64,000 bases of DNA, from NCBI GenBank assembly GCA_963700305.1, contig CAVOXB010000016.1, forward strand, positions 31,151-95,150, read 5' to 3'. The stretch is from Desulfomonile sp963700305 (GTDB taxonomy: Bacteria > Desulfobacterota > Desulfomonilia > Desulfomonilales > Desulfomonilaceae). This document shows, in pieces, positions 56,450 through 64,000 of the stretch (position 1 is its first letter; each line of letters starts with the position of its first letter). The translations under genes and the position numbers were made by a program. Below the pieces are notes generated by a model, which ran no database searches, was not told where the DNA came from, and saw only the letters and a list, made by a program, of their open reading frames with translations.

Positions 56450-57275
56450 CTACTTCCTTCGCTTGACTATGTATTTATCGGAATCTTTGTCTCTCTTACG
56501 AGTCTTGTAACCTTTTGTGGGCACGCCCCAAGGAGTAACCGGATGCCGGCCTCCGGAGGTTCGTCCCTCACCTCCACCGTGGGGGTGATCCACAGGGTTC
56601 ATGACCACTCCGCGAACCTTTGGTCTTCTGCCCAGGCGGCGGGTGCGACCGGCCTTTCCCAGGGAGATCTTCTCATGATCGAGATTCCCCACCTGGCCGA
56701 TGGTCGCCCTGCAGCGATCCAGCACCATGCGAACTTCACCGGAAGGCAGTTTCAACTGCACGTAGCCTTTCTCTTTAGCCATGAGCTGGCCGAAGGTTCC
56801 GGCGGACCTGATTATCTGGCCACCTTTGCCGATTTTCATCTCCACATTGTGAACCATTGTCCCCATGGGAATGTTTTTCAGCGGCAGGCAATTTCCGGGT
56901 TTGATGTCTACTTTCTCGCCGGCTACTATCGTGTCGTCGACCTTCAGGCCCTCCGGCCATAAAATATATGCCTTCTCTCCGTCAAGGTAGCTGATAAGGG
57001 CAATTCTACCGCTCCGGTTGGGATCGTACTCCACGCTGACCACCTTGCCCGGAACATCGATCTTGTCACGGCGGAAGTCTACCACGCGGAAACCGTCTTT
57101 TGTGGCCGCCGCCTCGATGCCTTACCGTTAACCTACCATAATTGTTTCGGCCGCCCTTCTTGCTCACACCTGTGGTCAGGGACTTAAGGGGCTCGTCGGT
57201 AGTAATCTCCTCGAAGCTGAACCCTGTCTGGAACCTGATCCCCGGGGACGTCGGCTTATATTTTTTGATGGCCAT
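56450..57275 (-). CDS. rplB: 50S ribosomal protein L2, frame change near 57088
   Basis: About 274 residues. The N-terminal frame reads MAIKKYKPTSPG and RLTVRHRGGGHKRRF; the rest continues in the next frame as RVVDFRRDKIDVPGKV to HPHGGGEGRTSGGRHPVTPW, the peptidyl-transferase-centre loop. One surplus base in GG 57088-57089 explains the break. An essential gene, so a sequencing error is very likely. Confidence 0.95.
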
Positions 57276-57342
57276 ATGATTAAGTCCTTAATGCTATTTC
57301 TAGTCAGAATCGGCTTTCAGCCCTATTCCTAAAAAGCAGTTC

Positions 57343-57634
57343 CTACACGCCTTCAAAGAATTCCACGCGATCGCCTTCTTTCAAAGTGACGACTGCCTTT
57401 TTCCAGCTTTTTCGCCGACCGACCATTCGTCCAAGCCGTTTGCGTTTACCAATCCGGTTCTGGGTGCGCACAGAGAGCACCGTTACTTTGAAGAGTTTCT
57501 CAACGGCCTTCTTGATCTCGGATTTATTAGAGTCGGGGTGCACTTCAAAAACAAGCTGGTTGTTCTCATCCTTAAGGTACGGACCCTTTCTCAGTGATTA
57601 TGGGCCTTCGGATTATAGTGTATTCTTCCAGCAT
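57343..57634 (-). CDS. rplW: 50S ribosomal protein L23, frame change near 57580
   Basis: About 96 residues. ATG 57634 shares its A with the rplD stop (TGATG). It reads MLEEYTIIRRPIITEKGS, and after dropping one base continues YLKDENNQLVFEVHPDSNKS to RMVGRRKSWKKAVVTLKEGD. Confidence 0.92.
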
Positions 57635-58260
57635 CACCCCAACCTCTCGTGAATTTTGGCCACAGCGTCCTGGAGCAACACCAGCCTATCGAATCTGAGA
57701 AGATCGTAAACATTCAGACCTTCAGTGGGGAGCACCATTACGTGATACAAATTCCGGGAAGACCTGAGCAGCGCTTCATCCTTTTCAGGCGTGATGAACA
57801 GGGTCTTGTTGGTGTCGAACCCCAGGGCCTTGACAGTCTCCACAAACAGCTTCGTCTTCGGCAAATCTAATTCGATCTTGTCCACGACCGTAAGGCGGTC
57901 ATCTTTCAGCCTGGCACTCAACACGGATCGCAGAGCCGCCCTTCTAACCTTCTTGGGAACGGAAAAGGCATAAGAGCGAGGATGCGGGCCGAAAACAGTG
58001 CCACCACCGACCCAAACCGGTGAACGATTGGTGCCGGCCCGAGCTCGACCAGTTCCCTTTTGGCGCCATGGCTTCTTTCCACCACCACGGACTTGTCCTC
58101 TCGTTTTGGTGGATGCGTTGCCACCCCGGCGTTTGGCCTGCTGCCAGACTACTACCTCATGAACGAGTGTCTCGCGAATTTCCGCGTTGAAGATCTTGTC
58201 GTCCAGTTCGATGGTATCTACTTTTTCGCCCTTTTGGTTGATAACGTCTACGGAGGCCAT
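57634..58260 (-). CDS. rplD: 50S ribosomal protein L4
   Basis: 208 residues: QQAKRRGGNASTKTRGQVRG, GGKKPWRQKGTGRARAG, GGGTVFGPHPRSYAFSVPKK. Confidence 0.97.
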   Translation of the reverse strand: MASVDVINQKGEKVDTIELDDKIFNAEIRETLVHEVVVWQQAKRRGGNASTKTRGQVRGGGKKPWRQKGTGRARAGTNRSPVWVGGGTVFGPHPRSYAFSVPKKVRRAALRSVLSARLKDDRLTVVDKIELDLPKTKLFVETVKALGFDTNKTLFITPEKDEALLRSSRNLYHVMVLPTEGLNVYDLLRFDRLVLLQDAVAKIHERLG

Positions 58261-58865
58261 TACCTTTTCCTTATAAATAAAATCGTCCCCTTGGCTCCGG
58301 GCACGGGACCTTTGAGAAAGAGCAGGTTCTCGTCTGCACGGACTTCCAGGACCTTGACACTAGGGGCAGTAATCTTAGCCCCTCCGAGCCGGCCAGGCAA
58401 TTTCTTGCCTTTAAACACACGCGATGGCCATGCGCACTGTCCGACAGATCCGGGAATTCGATGGGATCGGGAGCCGTGAGTTTCGCGGCCGCCGCCGAAA
58501 TTCCATCTTTTGATAACGCCAGCGAACCCCTTGCCTTTGCTGGTTCCAATTACCTTGACCACGTCGCCGGGATTGAATATGTCTGCACGTATTTCTTGTC
58601 CGACTTCAACGGGTTCAGATCCATCAGCGGAAAATTCCTTCAAAAACCTGAAAGCGGCTGTGCCGGCTTTCTTGAATTGTCCTAAACGCGGCTTGGTGAC
58701 CTTACTCTCTTTAACTTCTAAATAGCCAAGCTGAACTTTGGAATTTTCCCGTTTTTGAATCACCGTGCAGGGACCAGCCTCCACGACAGTCACCCCAATG
58801 GCATGACCCGATTCGTCAAAGATCTGGACCATTCCAAGCTTTTTTCCGATCATTCCTTCAATCAT
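58260..58865 (-). CDS. rplC: 50S ribosomal protein L3
   Basis: 201 residues: MIGKKLGMVQIFDESGHA, VVEAGPCTVIQ, GTSKGKGFAGVIKRWNFGGG, HGSRSHRIPGSVGQC. Confidence 0.97.
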   Translation of the reverse strand: MIEGMIGKKLGMVQIFDESGHAIGVTVVEAGPCTVIQKRENSKVQLGYLEVKESKVTKPRLGQFKKAGTAAFRFLKEFSADGSEPVEVGQEIRADIFNPGDVVKVIGTSKGKGFAGVIKRWNFGGGRETHGSRSHRIPGSVGQCAWPSRVFKGKKLPGRLGGAKITAPSVKVLEVRADENLLFLKGPVPGAKGTILFIRKR

Positions 58866-58893
58866 GTCCGTCTCCTTAACGACCCAGTCCCGC

Positions 58894-59208
58894 CTATGCC
58901 TTGATCTCCACGTCCACTCCGGGAGAGAGATCCAGCTTCATTAGGGCGTCCAATGTCTGTTGCGTCGGTTCCAATATGTCCAATAGCCGCTTGTGAACGC
59001 GAATCTCGAACTGTTCCCGGGATTTTTTGTCAATGTGCGGCGACCGAAGAACCGTGTATTTCTGTATTCTCGTAGGAAGAGGTATGGGGCCGGCAACTTT
59101 CGCGCCGGTGCGCCAGGCAGTGTCCACGATCTCCGCTGCTGATTGATCAAGAAGCTTATGATCGTAGGCCTTTAACCTGATCCGTATTTTTAGGGCTTGC
59201 ATATCCAT
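58894..59208 (-). CDS. rpsJ: 30S ribosomal protein S10
   Basis: 104 residues: KIRIRLKAYDHKLLDQSAAE, AGPIPLPTRIQKYTVLRSPH, KRLLDILEPTQQTLDALMKL. First ribosomal gene after tuf, only about 31 bases away. Confidence 0.97.
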   Translation of the reverse strand: MDMQALKIRIRLKAYDHKLLDQSAAEIVDTAWRTGAKVAGPIPLPTRIQKYTVLRSPHIDKKSREQFEIRVHKRLLDILEPTQQTLDALMKLDLSPGVDVEIKA

Positions 59209-59239
59209 GCCTAAAACCTCGCAGTAGGCTTAACCGATG

Positions 59240-60432
59240 CTACTCAATTATTTCCGAGACAACTCCGGCACCGACCGTCGGCCACCTTCCCGGATTGCGA
59301 ATCGAAGTTCCTTTTCCATTGCTATCGGCGTTATCAGCTGCCCCTCAAGGGAAACGTTGTCTCCGGGCATTACCATCTCCACTCCTTCAGGAAGCGTTAT
59401 CACGCCTGTAACATCTGTGGTACGGAAGTAAAACTGGGGCCGGTATCCATTGAAAAACGGCGTATGACGACCGCCTTCCTCTTTCGCCAGAATATACGTC
59501 TCTGCCTTGAAACTGGTGTGGGGCGTAATCGATCCCGGATGTGCTACAACCTGGCCGCGCTCTACCTCCTCTCGCTTGACACCGCGAAGAAGAAGGCCAA
59601 CATTGTCGCCAGCCTCGCCCAAATCCAATACCTTACGGAACATCTCAACACCAGTACAAACCGTCTTGCGAGTGTCTCTTGAATCCCTACGATCTCAACT
59701 TCTTCGTTCACCTTGATCTGACCGCGCTCTACCCTGCCTGTTACAACCGTGCCCCGCCCGAAATACTGAACACATCCTCAACTGGCATCAGAAACGGCTT
59801 GTCTATCTCGCGTCGGTACAGGTATATAGCTGTCTATCGCATCCATCAGCTCAAGTATGCACTTCGCATCCTGATGCTTCGGATCTCCAGCCTCCAACGC
59901 CTTGAGTGCACTGCCCCGAATGATCGGAACATCGTCTCCTGGGAAATCATAGGAACTCAAGAAGCTCACGAAGCTCCAACTCTACCAACTCTATGAGCTC
60001 AGGATCATCCACCATGTCTACCTTGTTCAAAAATACCACTACATAAGGAACACCCACCTGCCGGGCCAACAGTATGTGCTCTCGCGTCTGGGGCATAGGA
60101 CCGTCGTTCGCTCCAACCACCAGTATCGCTCCGTCCATCTGCGCAGCACCTGTTATCATGTTCTTGATATAGTCTGCGTGACCCGGACAATCCACGTGAG
60201 CATAATGACGATTTGCTGTCTGATACTCCACATGCGCCGTCGCTATGGTTATCCCTCGCTCCTTCTCTTCAGGAGCCTTGTCTATCTCCTCAAACGGCAC
60301 ATACCAGCCAAATCCCTTCTTCGCCAATACCCGTGTGATCGCCGCCGTAAGGGTCGTCTTCCCGTGATCGATGTGACCTATCGTCCCTACATTCACGTGT
60401 GGCTTCGTACGCTCAAACTTCGCCTTGCCCAT
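59240..60432 (-). CDS. tuf: Elongation factor Tu, at least five frame changes
   Basis: Delivers aminoacyl-tRNA to the ribosome. ATG 60432 (GGAGGAG upstream) reads MGKAKFERTKPHVNVGTIGH with the G1 motif, DCPGH (G3) and NKVD (G4). Frame changes lie near 59958, 59810, 59759, 59673 and 59278; across them the normal protein continues (SSYDFPGDDVPII, IDKPFLMPVEDVFSIS, RGTVVTGRVERG, KTVCTGVEMFRKV), ending TVGAGVVSEIIE at 59240. The lesions include both surplus and missing bases. Either a consensus of poor quality here or a broken second copy. Confidence 0.88.
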
Positions 60433-62523
60433 GGGCTCCTCCAGATTGCTTAAACTCGGCAACCACTTTTTCCATTACGGACTGTGGCGCAGGTTCATAG
60501 TGTGAAAATCGCATGGTAAATGTAGCGCGTCCTTGTGTAAGGCTTCTGAGATCAGTTGCGTACCCGAACATCCGTGCAAGCGGCACCCTGACTCCCACGG
60601 TCTGTGTTCCCGAGCGGCTTTCCATACCTAAAATTTTGCCTCGTCGGGATGTAAGATCGCCGAGCACATCCCCGAGAAATTCACCAGGACGCAACTACTT
60701 CCACATCCATGATGGGCTCAAGCAGAATCGCTCCGACCCTTCTCGGCACGCTTCTTGAAGGCCATAATATCCGGCCATTCTGAAGGCCATTTCCGAAGAG
60801 TCCACTTCGTGAAATTTGCCGTCTGTCAAGGTGACCTTCACGTCCACCACCGGAAATCCCGCCAAGCGCCCGGATTCCATCGATGCTCGAACACCTTCTT
60901 CAACCGGTTTGATAAATTCCTTTGGGATTGCGCCGCCTGTAATCTTATCTACAAATTCAAATCCCGTGCCTTCCTTGTAGGGGCTCAACATCTATAACCA
61001 CTTCTGCAAATTGACCCTTACCGCCCGTTTGTTTCACATGCCTGTAATGAATCGACACCGGCTTGGTGAGTAGTTTCACGGAAGGCTACTTCCGGCTCTC
61101 CAACACTGGCCTCCACCTGAAATTCTCTTAGAAGCCTATCCACCACTATTTCGAGATGAAGCTCTCCCATTCCGGAAAGAATGGTCTGCCCGGTTTCCTT
61201 ATCTGCCTTAACCTTAAGCGACGGATCTTCCCTCAAGAGTCTGCTCATGGCCTTGGAAAGCTTGTCCATCTCGTCTCTGGATTTGGGCTCCAGAGCTACA
61301 GAGATCACAGGTTCAGGAAATTCCATGGATTCCAGTAGCAGCGGACTGATCTTCATCTGACAGGGTATCGCCGGTTTTAGTGTATTTAAGGCCAACAGCG
61401 GCAATTATATCCCCCGCACGAGCCTCTTTTACTTCTTCTCGTTGGTTCGAGTGCATTTTGAGGAGCCGCCCAATGCGCTCTTTCTTATCCGCATTGACAT
61501 TGAAAGCAGAGGAACCGGAGGAAATCTTTCCCGAATAGACTCTGAGGAAAGTCAAATTGCCGGTGTAGGGATCATTCATTATTTTGAATGCCAGGGCTGC
61601 AAAAGGGCCATCTACGCATCGCTGTGACTGCTTTGCCATTTCCGTCTTTGCCTTCCACGGGCGGGACATCGACAGGTGATGGAAGAAAATCCACTACCGC
61701 GTCCAGAAGCTGCTGAATGCCTTTGTTCTTGAAAGCCGATCCCAAAAGGACTGGCGTAATATTCAAGTCAATGGTGCCTTGCCGGATCGTCCGTAATAGT
61801 TTGTCGGACGGGTATATCGGTATCGCCTTCAAGGTAGCATTCCAGCAGATCATCATCCAACTCGCAGACACTTTCCACTAGCTGGCTTCGTGCGCCTTGC
61901 GCCTGATCCTTGATAATCCGTGGGAATGTCGACCACGTCAAAGTTCATTCCCATGGATTCATCATCAAAAATAATGGCTTTCATGGAAACCAGATCTATG
62001 ACACCACGGAAATTCTCTTCAGTTCCCAGAGGGATCTGCAGGAGAATCGGGTTGGTTCTGTAGTCTTGTTTTCATCATATCCACTACTCTAAGATAATCC
62101 GCTCCCGCATCGATCCATTTTGTTGATAAATGCAATCCTGGGGACTTTGTATCGATCAGCCTGTTTCCAGACTGTTTCGGACTGGGGCTCCACTCCGCCG
62201 ACTGCGCAAAAAACCGCTACGGCGCCGTCTAGCACCCTCAAGGACCTTTCAACTTCAATGGTGAAGTCCACGTGTCCTGGAGTATCGATTATATTAATCT
62301 TATGTTGCTTCCACTGGCATGCCGTGGCAGCAGAGGTTATGGTGATACCTCTTTCCTGTTCCTGTTCCATCCAGTCCATGACGGCTTTTCCGTCATGAAC
62401 TTCGCCCATACGATGCGAAACTCCGGTATAATAGAGAATCCTTTCAGTCGTCGTGGTTTTCCCTGCATCGATGTGCGCCATAATCCCGATATTTCGGGTT
62501 TTTCTAAGTGAATCTCCGGACAT
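60413..62523 (-). CDS. fusA: Elongation factor G, many frame changes
   Basis: Translocation GTPase. ATG 62523 reads MSGDSLRKTRNIGIMAHIDA with the P-loop AHIDAGKTTTTE, DTPGH and NKMD. Coding continues in six or more frame steps (for example near 62100, 62055 and 61912) through ILLQIPLGTEENFRGVIDLV, SGMGELHLEIVVDRLLREF, VDKITGGAIPKEFIKPVEEG and TQGRATFTMRFSHYEPAPQS. The C-terminal frame ends at 60413, 19 bases inside tuf; the true stop is unsure. Content is complete, so errors are more likely than true decay. Confidence 0.87.
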
Positions 62524-62546
62524 ATGAATTCGGTCTTTCCCGGACC

Positions 62547-63018
62547 TTACCACCTGTAATGGGCGAATGCTTTGTTGGCTTCCGCCATTTTGTGAGTGTC
62601 TTCTTTCTTTTTGACCGAACTGCCCTTGTTGGATGCTGCATCCATAAATTCGCAAGCGAGTTTTTCCCGCATACTCTTTTCGCCACGTCCCCTGGCATAT
62701 GATATGAGCCATCTTATTGCCAAGGCCTGCCGTCTTTCGGGCCTGAATCTCTACCGGTACCTGATAGGTGCTACCGCCTACTCGCCGGGAACGGACTTCC
62801 AGGACGGGTTTAACGTTCTCCACAGCTCTCTCGAAGAGTCTAAGAGGATCTTCGTTGGTCCGTTTCGCGATCATGTCGAACGCGCCGTAGAGAATGGCTT
62901 CAGCTACAGACTTTTTGCCTTCCCACATAATGCCGTTTATGAACTTGGCAACCAGTTTGCTGTGGTACTTGGGATCAGGTAAAATATCCCTTTTTGGAAC
63001 GTTCCCTTTTCTAGGCAT
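62547..63018 (-). CDS. rpsG: 30S ribosomal protein S7, frame change near 62743
   Basis: About 156 residues. It starts MPRKGNVPKRDILPDPKYHS; after VGGSTYQVPVEI the frame must drop one base to continue RPERRQALAIRWLISYARGR and THKMAEANKAFAHYRW, stop TAA at 62547-62549. Read without this correction the frame runs on into fusA, which is an artefact, not a gene fusion. Confidence 0.93.
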
Positions 63019-63256
63019 AAGTGCTGCTCCATGGGCAAGTGCCCTTTAAAATATTCCATATCCAGAACGTGCTGCTCCGGGCAGCTTCCAGGTTGGTAAG
63101 GTCCAGAAGGCTTTGGCGGCGTCGCCGCTCACTAACCTTCTTTTGGTCCCGTCTGAACCCACCCCGCCTCATCGGCGGTTTACCTGGACCCGTTATTTTT
63201 GAAATCCCGGGTGCCTCAGCCTCTCATGGCTGGACATTTCCGAATCAAATCAGGGA

Positions 63257-63628
63257 TTATTTCGGTCTTTTTGTTCCGTATTTAGATCTCCCCTGCTTAC
63301 GATCCTGCACACCAAATGCGTCCTGAGCACCCCTTATTATATGGTAACGAACACCAGGGAGGTCTTTTACTCTTCCGCCCCTAATTAGGACAACTGAGTG
63401 CTCCTGAAGATTGTGACCAATTCCGGGGATATAGGAGGTGACTTCGTATCCATTGGTGAGACGGACCCTGGCAACCTTCCTCAACGCTGAGTTGGGCTTC
63501 TTGGGCGTGGTAGTGTAAACTCTCACACATACCCCTCTGCGTTGTGGACAGTTGGTCAGCGCCGGGGCCGAGGTTTTCTTCCTGGGCCTTTCCCGTCCTT
63601 TTCTGACCAGCTGATTAATTGTCGGCAT
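63257..63628 (-). CDS. rpsL: 30S ribosomal protein S12
   Basis: 123 residues: MPTINQLVRKGRERPRKKT, CPQRRGVCVRVYTTTPKKPN, the streptomycin-site loop TPKKPNSALRK, and GVKD-like VKDLPGVRYHI. First gene of the str operon in the window. A 238-base gap, with nothing recognised, separates it from rpsG. Confidence 0.97.
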   Translation of the reverse strand: MPTINQLVRKGRERPRKKTSAPALTNCPQRRGVCVRVYTTTPKKPNSALRKVARVRLTNGYEVTSYIPGIGHNLQEHSVVLIRGGRVKDLPGVRYHIIRGAQDAFGVQDRKQGRSKYGTKRPK

Positions 63629-63657
63629 ACGCCATTACCTCCAAATAGTATCCAGGC

Positions 63658-63687
63658 ATTATGATCAAATAATCCTCCCCTTGTCAA
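63658..63687 (-). promoter_or_regulatory. Sigma-70 promoter of the str operon
   Basis: On the minus strand TTGACA (63687-63682) and CATAAT (63663-63658) with an 18-base spacer, about 30 bases before the rpsL ATG. A good consensus match at the expected place. Confidence 0.65.
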
Positions 63688-63910
63688 GGCTTTTTATTTC
63701 CGCCCCGCTGCCGAGACTCTGCTCCATCGAATTTCCCAAAAGAGCCTCTCAACAACTACGAATCAAAGGTTTTGGTCACGTATGGCGGCTCGAAGCACGC
63801 GGCGGATATTGTGAATTCGTCACCGAAATACCTCTACAGGCATCACGGGAAGACGATTAATTCGGCATCCGGATGAAAGGACCGGTGTGATTTAATCTCT
63901 TCTTGGGTTC

Positions 63911-63941
63911 GTCCGGGGGCCGCTGGCAGCGTCCCCCGGAC
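63911..63941. repeat. Perfect 9-base GC-rich hairpin
   Basis: GTCCGGGGG and CCCCCGGAC flank a 13-base loop. No T-run on either side, so a repeat or a rho-aided transcript end of the gene upstream is possible. Confidence 0.5.
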
Positions 63942-64000
63942 TCGGCGTAATCAGCGCGCAATCGTTCATGAACGATCTGCGCCGCGGTTAGCAATACGTC

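Larger units (their letters stand above)
63629..64000. other. 372 bases upstream of rpsL
   Basis: Contains the rpsL promoter (63658-63687) and a hairpin at 63911-63941. No gene is seen; rpoC, which often precedes rpsL, is not reached. Confidence 0.55.

Noticed and set aside
62089..63018. An open frame fusing S7 to EF-G
   Set aside because: The middle part is not like either protein; correcting one base near 62743 gives a complete normal S7 ending at 62547 and a separate fusA start at 62523.
1..64000. CRISPR array, tRNA or rRNA genes
   Set aside because: No regularly spaced direct repeats and no tRNA or rRNA signature was seen on reading; this was by eye only, so a tRNA scan could still find one.

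Overview
The window looks like chromosomal DNA of an anaerobic deltaproteobacterium (Desulfobacterota, perhaps near Desulfomonile/Syntrophobacterales). This rests on protein content (paired ArsA-family ATPases beside cstA, PilMNOP next to the ribosomal superoperon, ActP/DUF485 with a propionyl-CoA synthetase) and on the many dispersed GC-rich palindromes between genes. It is inference from recognition, not from a search.

Layout. 0-1.7 kb: end of a glycan cluster (glycosyltransferase, methyltransferase). 2.1-6.3 kb: cstA, a 91-residue protein and two ArsA/Get3-like ATPases. 6.3-10 kb: palindromic repeats, a NucS-like nuclease, a thioredoxin-like protein, an SDR dehydrogenase and a histidine kinase that has lost its front half. 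10.1-16 kb (minus): a MacB-like exporter operon (Cys-rich exported protein, membrane-fusion protein, ATPase, two FtsX-type permeases, exported OB-like protein). 16-18.9 kb: AMIN-domain protein, lipoprotein, B3/B4-domain protein. 19-27.4 kb: acetate/propionate uptake and activation (DUF485, ActP, PrpE; minus), facing a degenerate-receiver/PAS/LuxR regulator. 27.5-30.7 kb: ABC ATPase, transglutaminase, PHP protein. 31-37.1 kb: zinc-ribbon/GYF/DUF4013-like membrane protein, a secreted protein of SHOCT-like repeats, and a 1135-residue GlmS-like protein. 37.2-39.8 kb: deleted IS element, DUF2156 protein, a 58-residue protein. 39.8-43.4 kb: pilMNOP and an FtsB-like protein. 43.5-63.7 kb (minus): str, S10, spc and alpha operons from rpsL to rplQ, then an EcfA-like ATPase.

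Many otherwise typical genes are broken by one-base frame changes, mostly one surplus base and often in a short homopolymer. Essential genes are affected (rplB, rplW, rpsG, and tuf and fusA many times), so most are probably consensus errors in the assembly. I annotate these genes over their full reconstructed extent and state where the frame changes.

The most unusual biology I see is the paired ArsA-like ATPases, whose switch motifs are damaged in complementary places; next are the SHOCT-like repeat protein, the oversized GlmS-like protein, and the regulator whose receiver carries Glu at the phospho-acceptor site. I found no CRISPR array, tRNA or rRNA.
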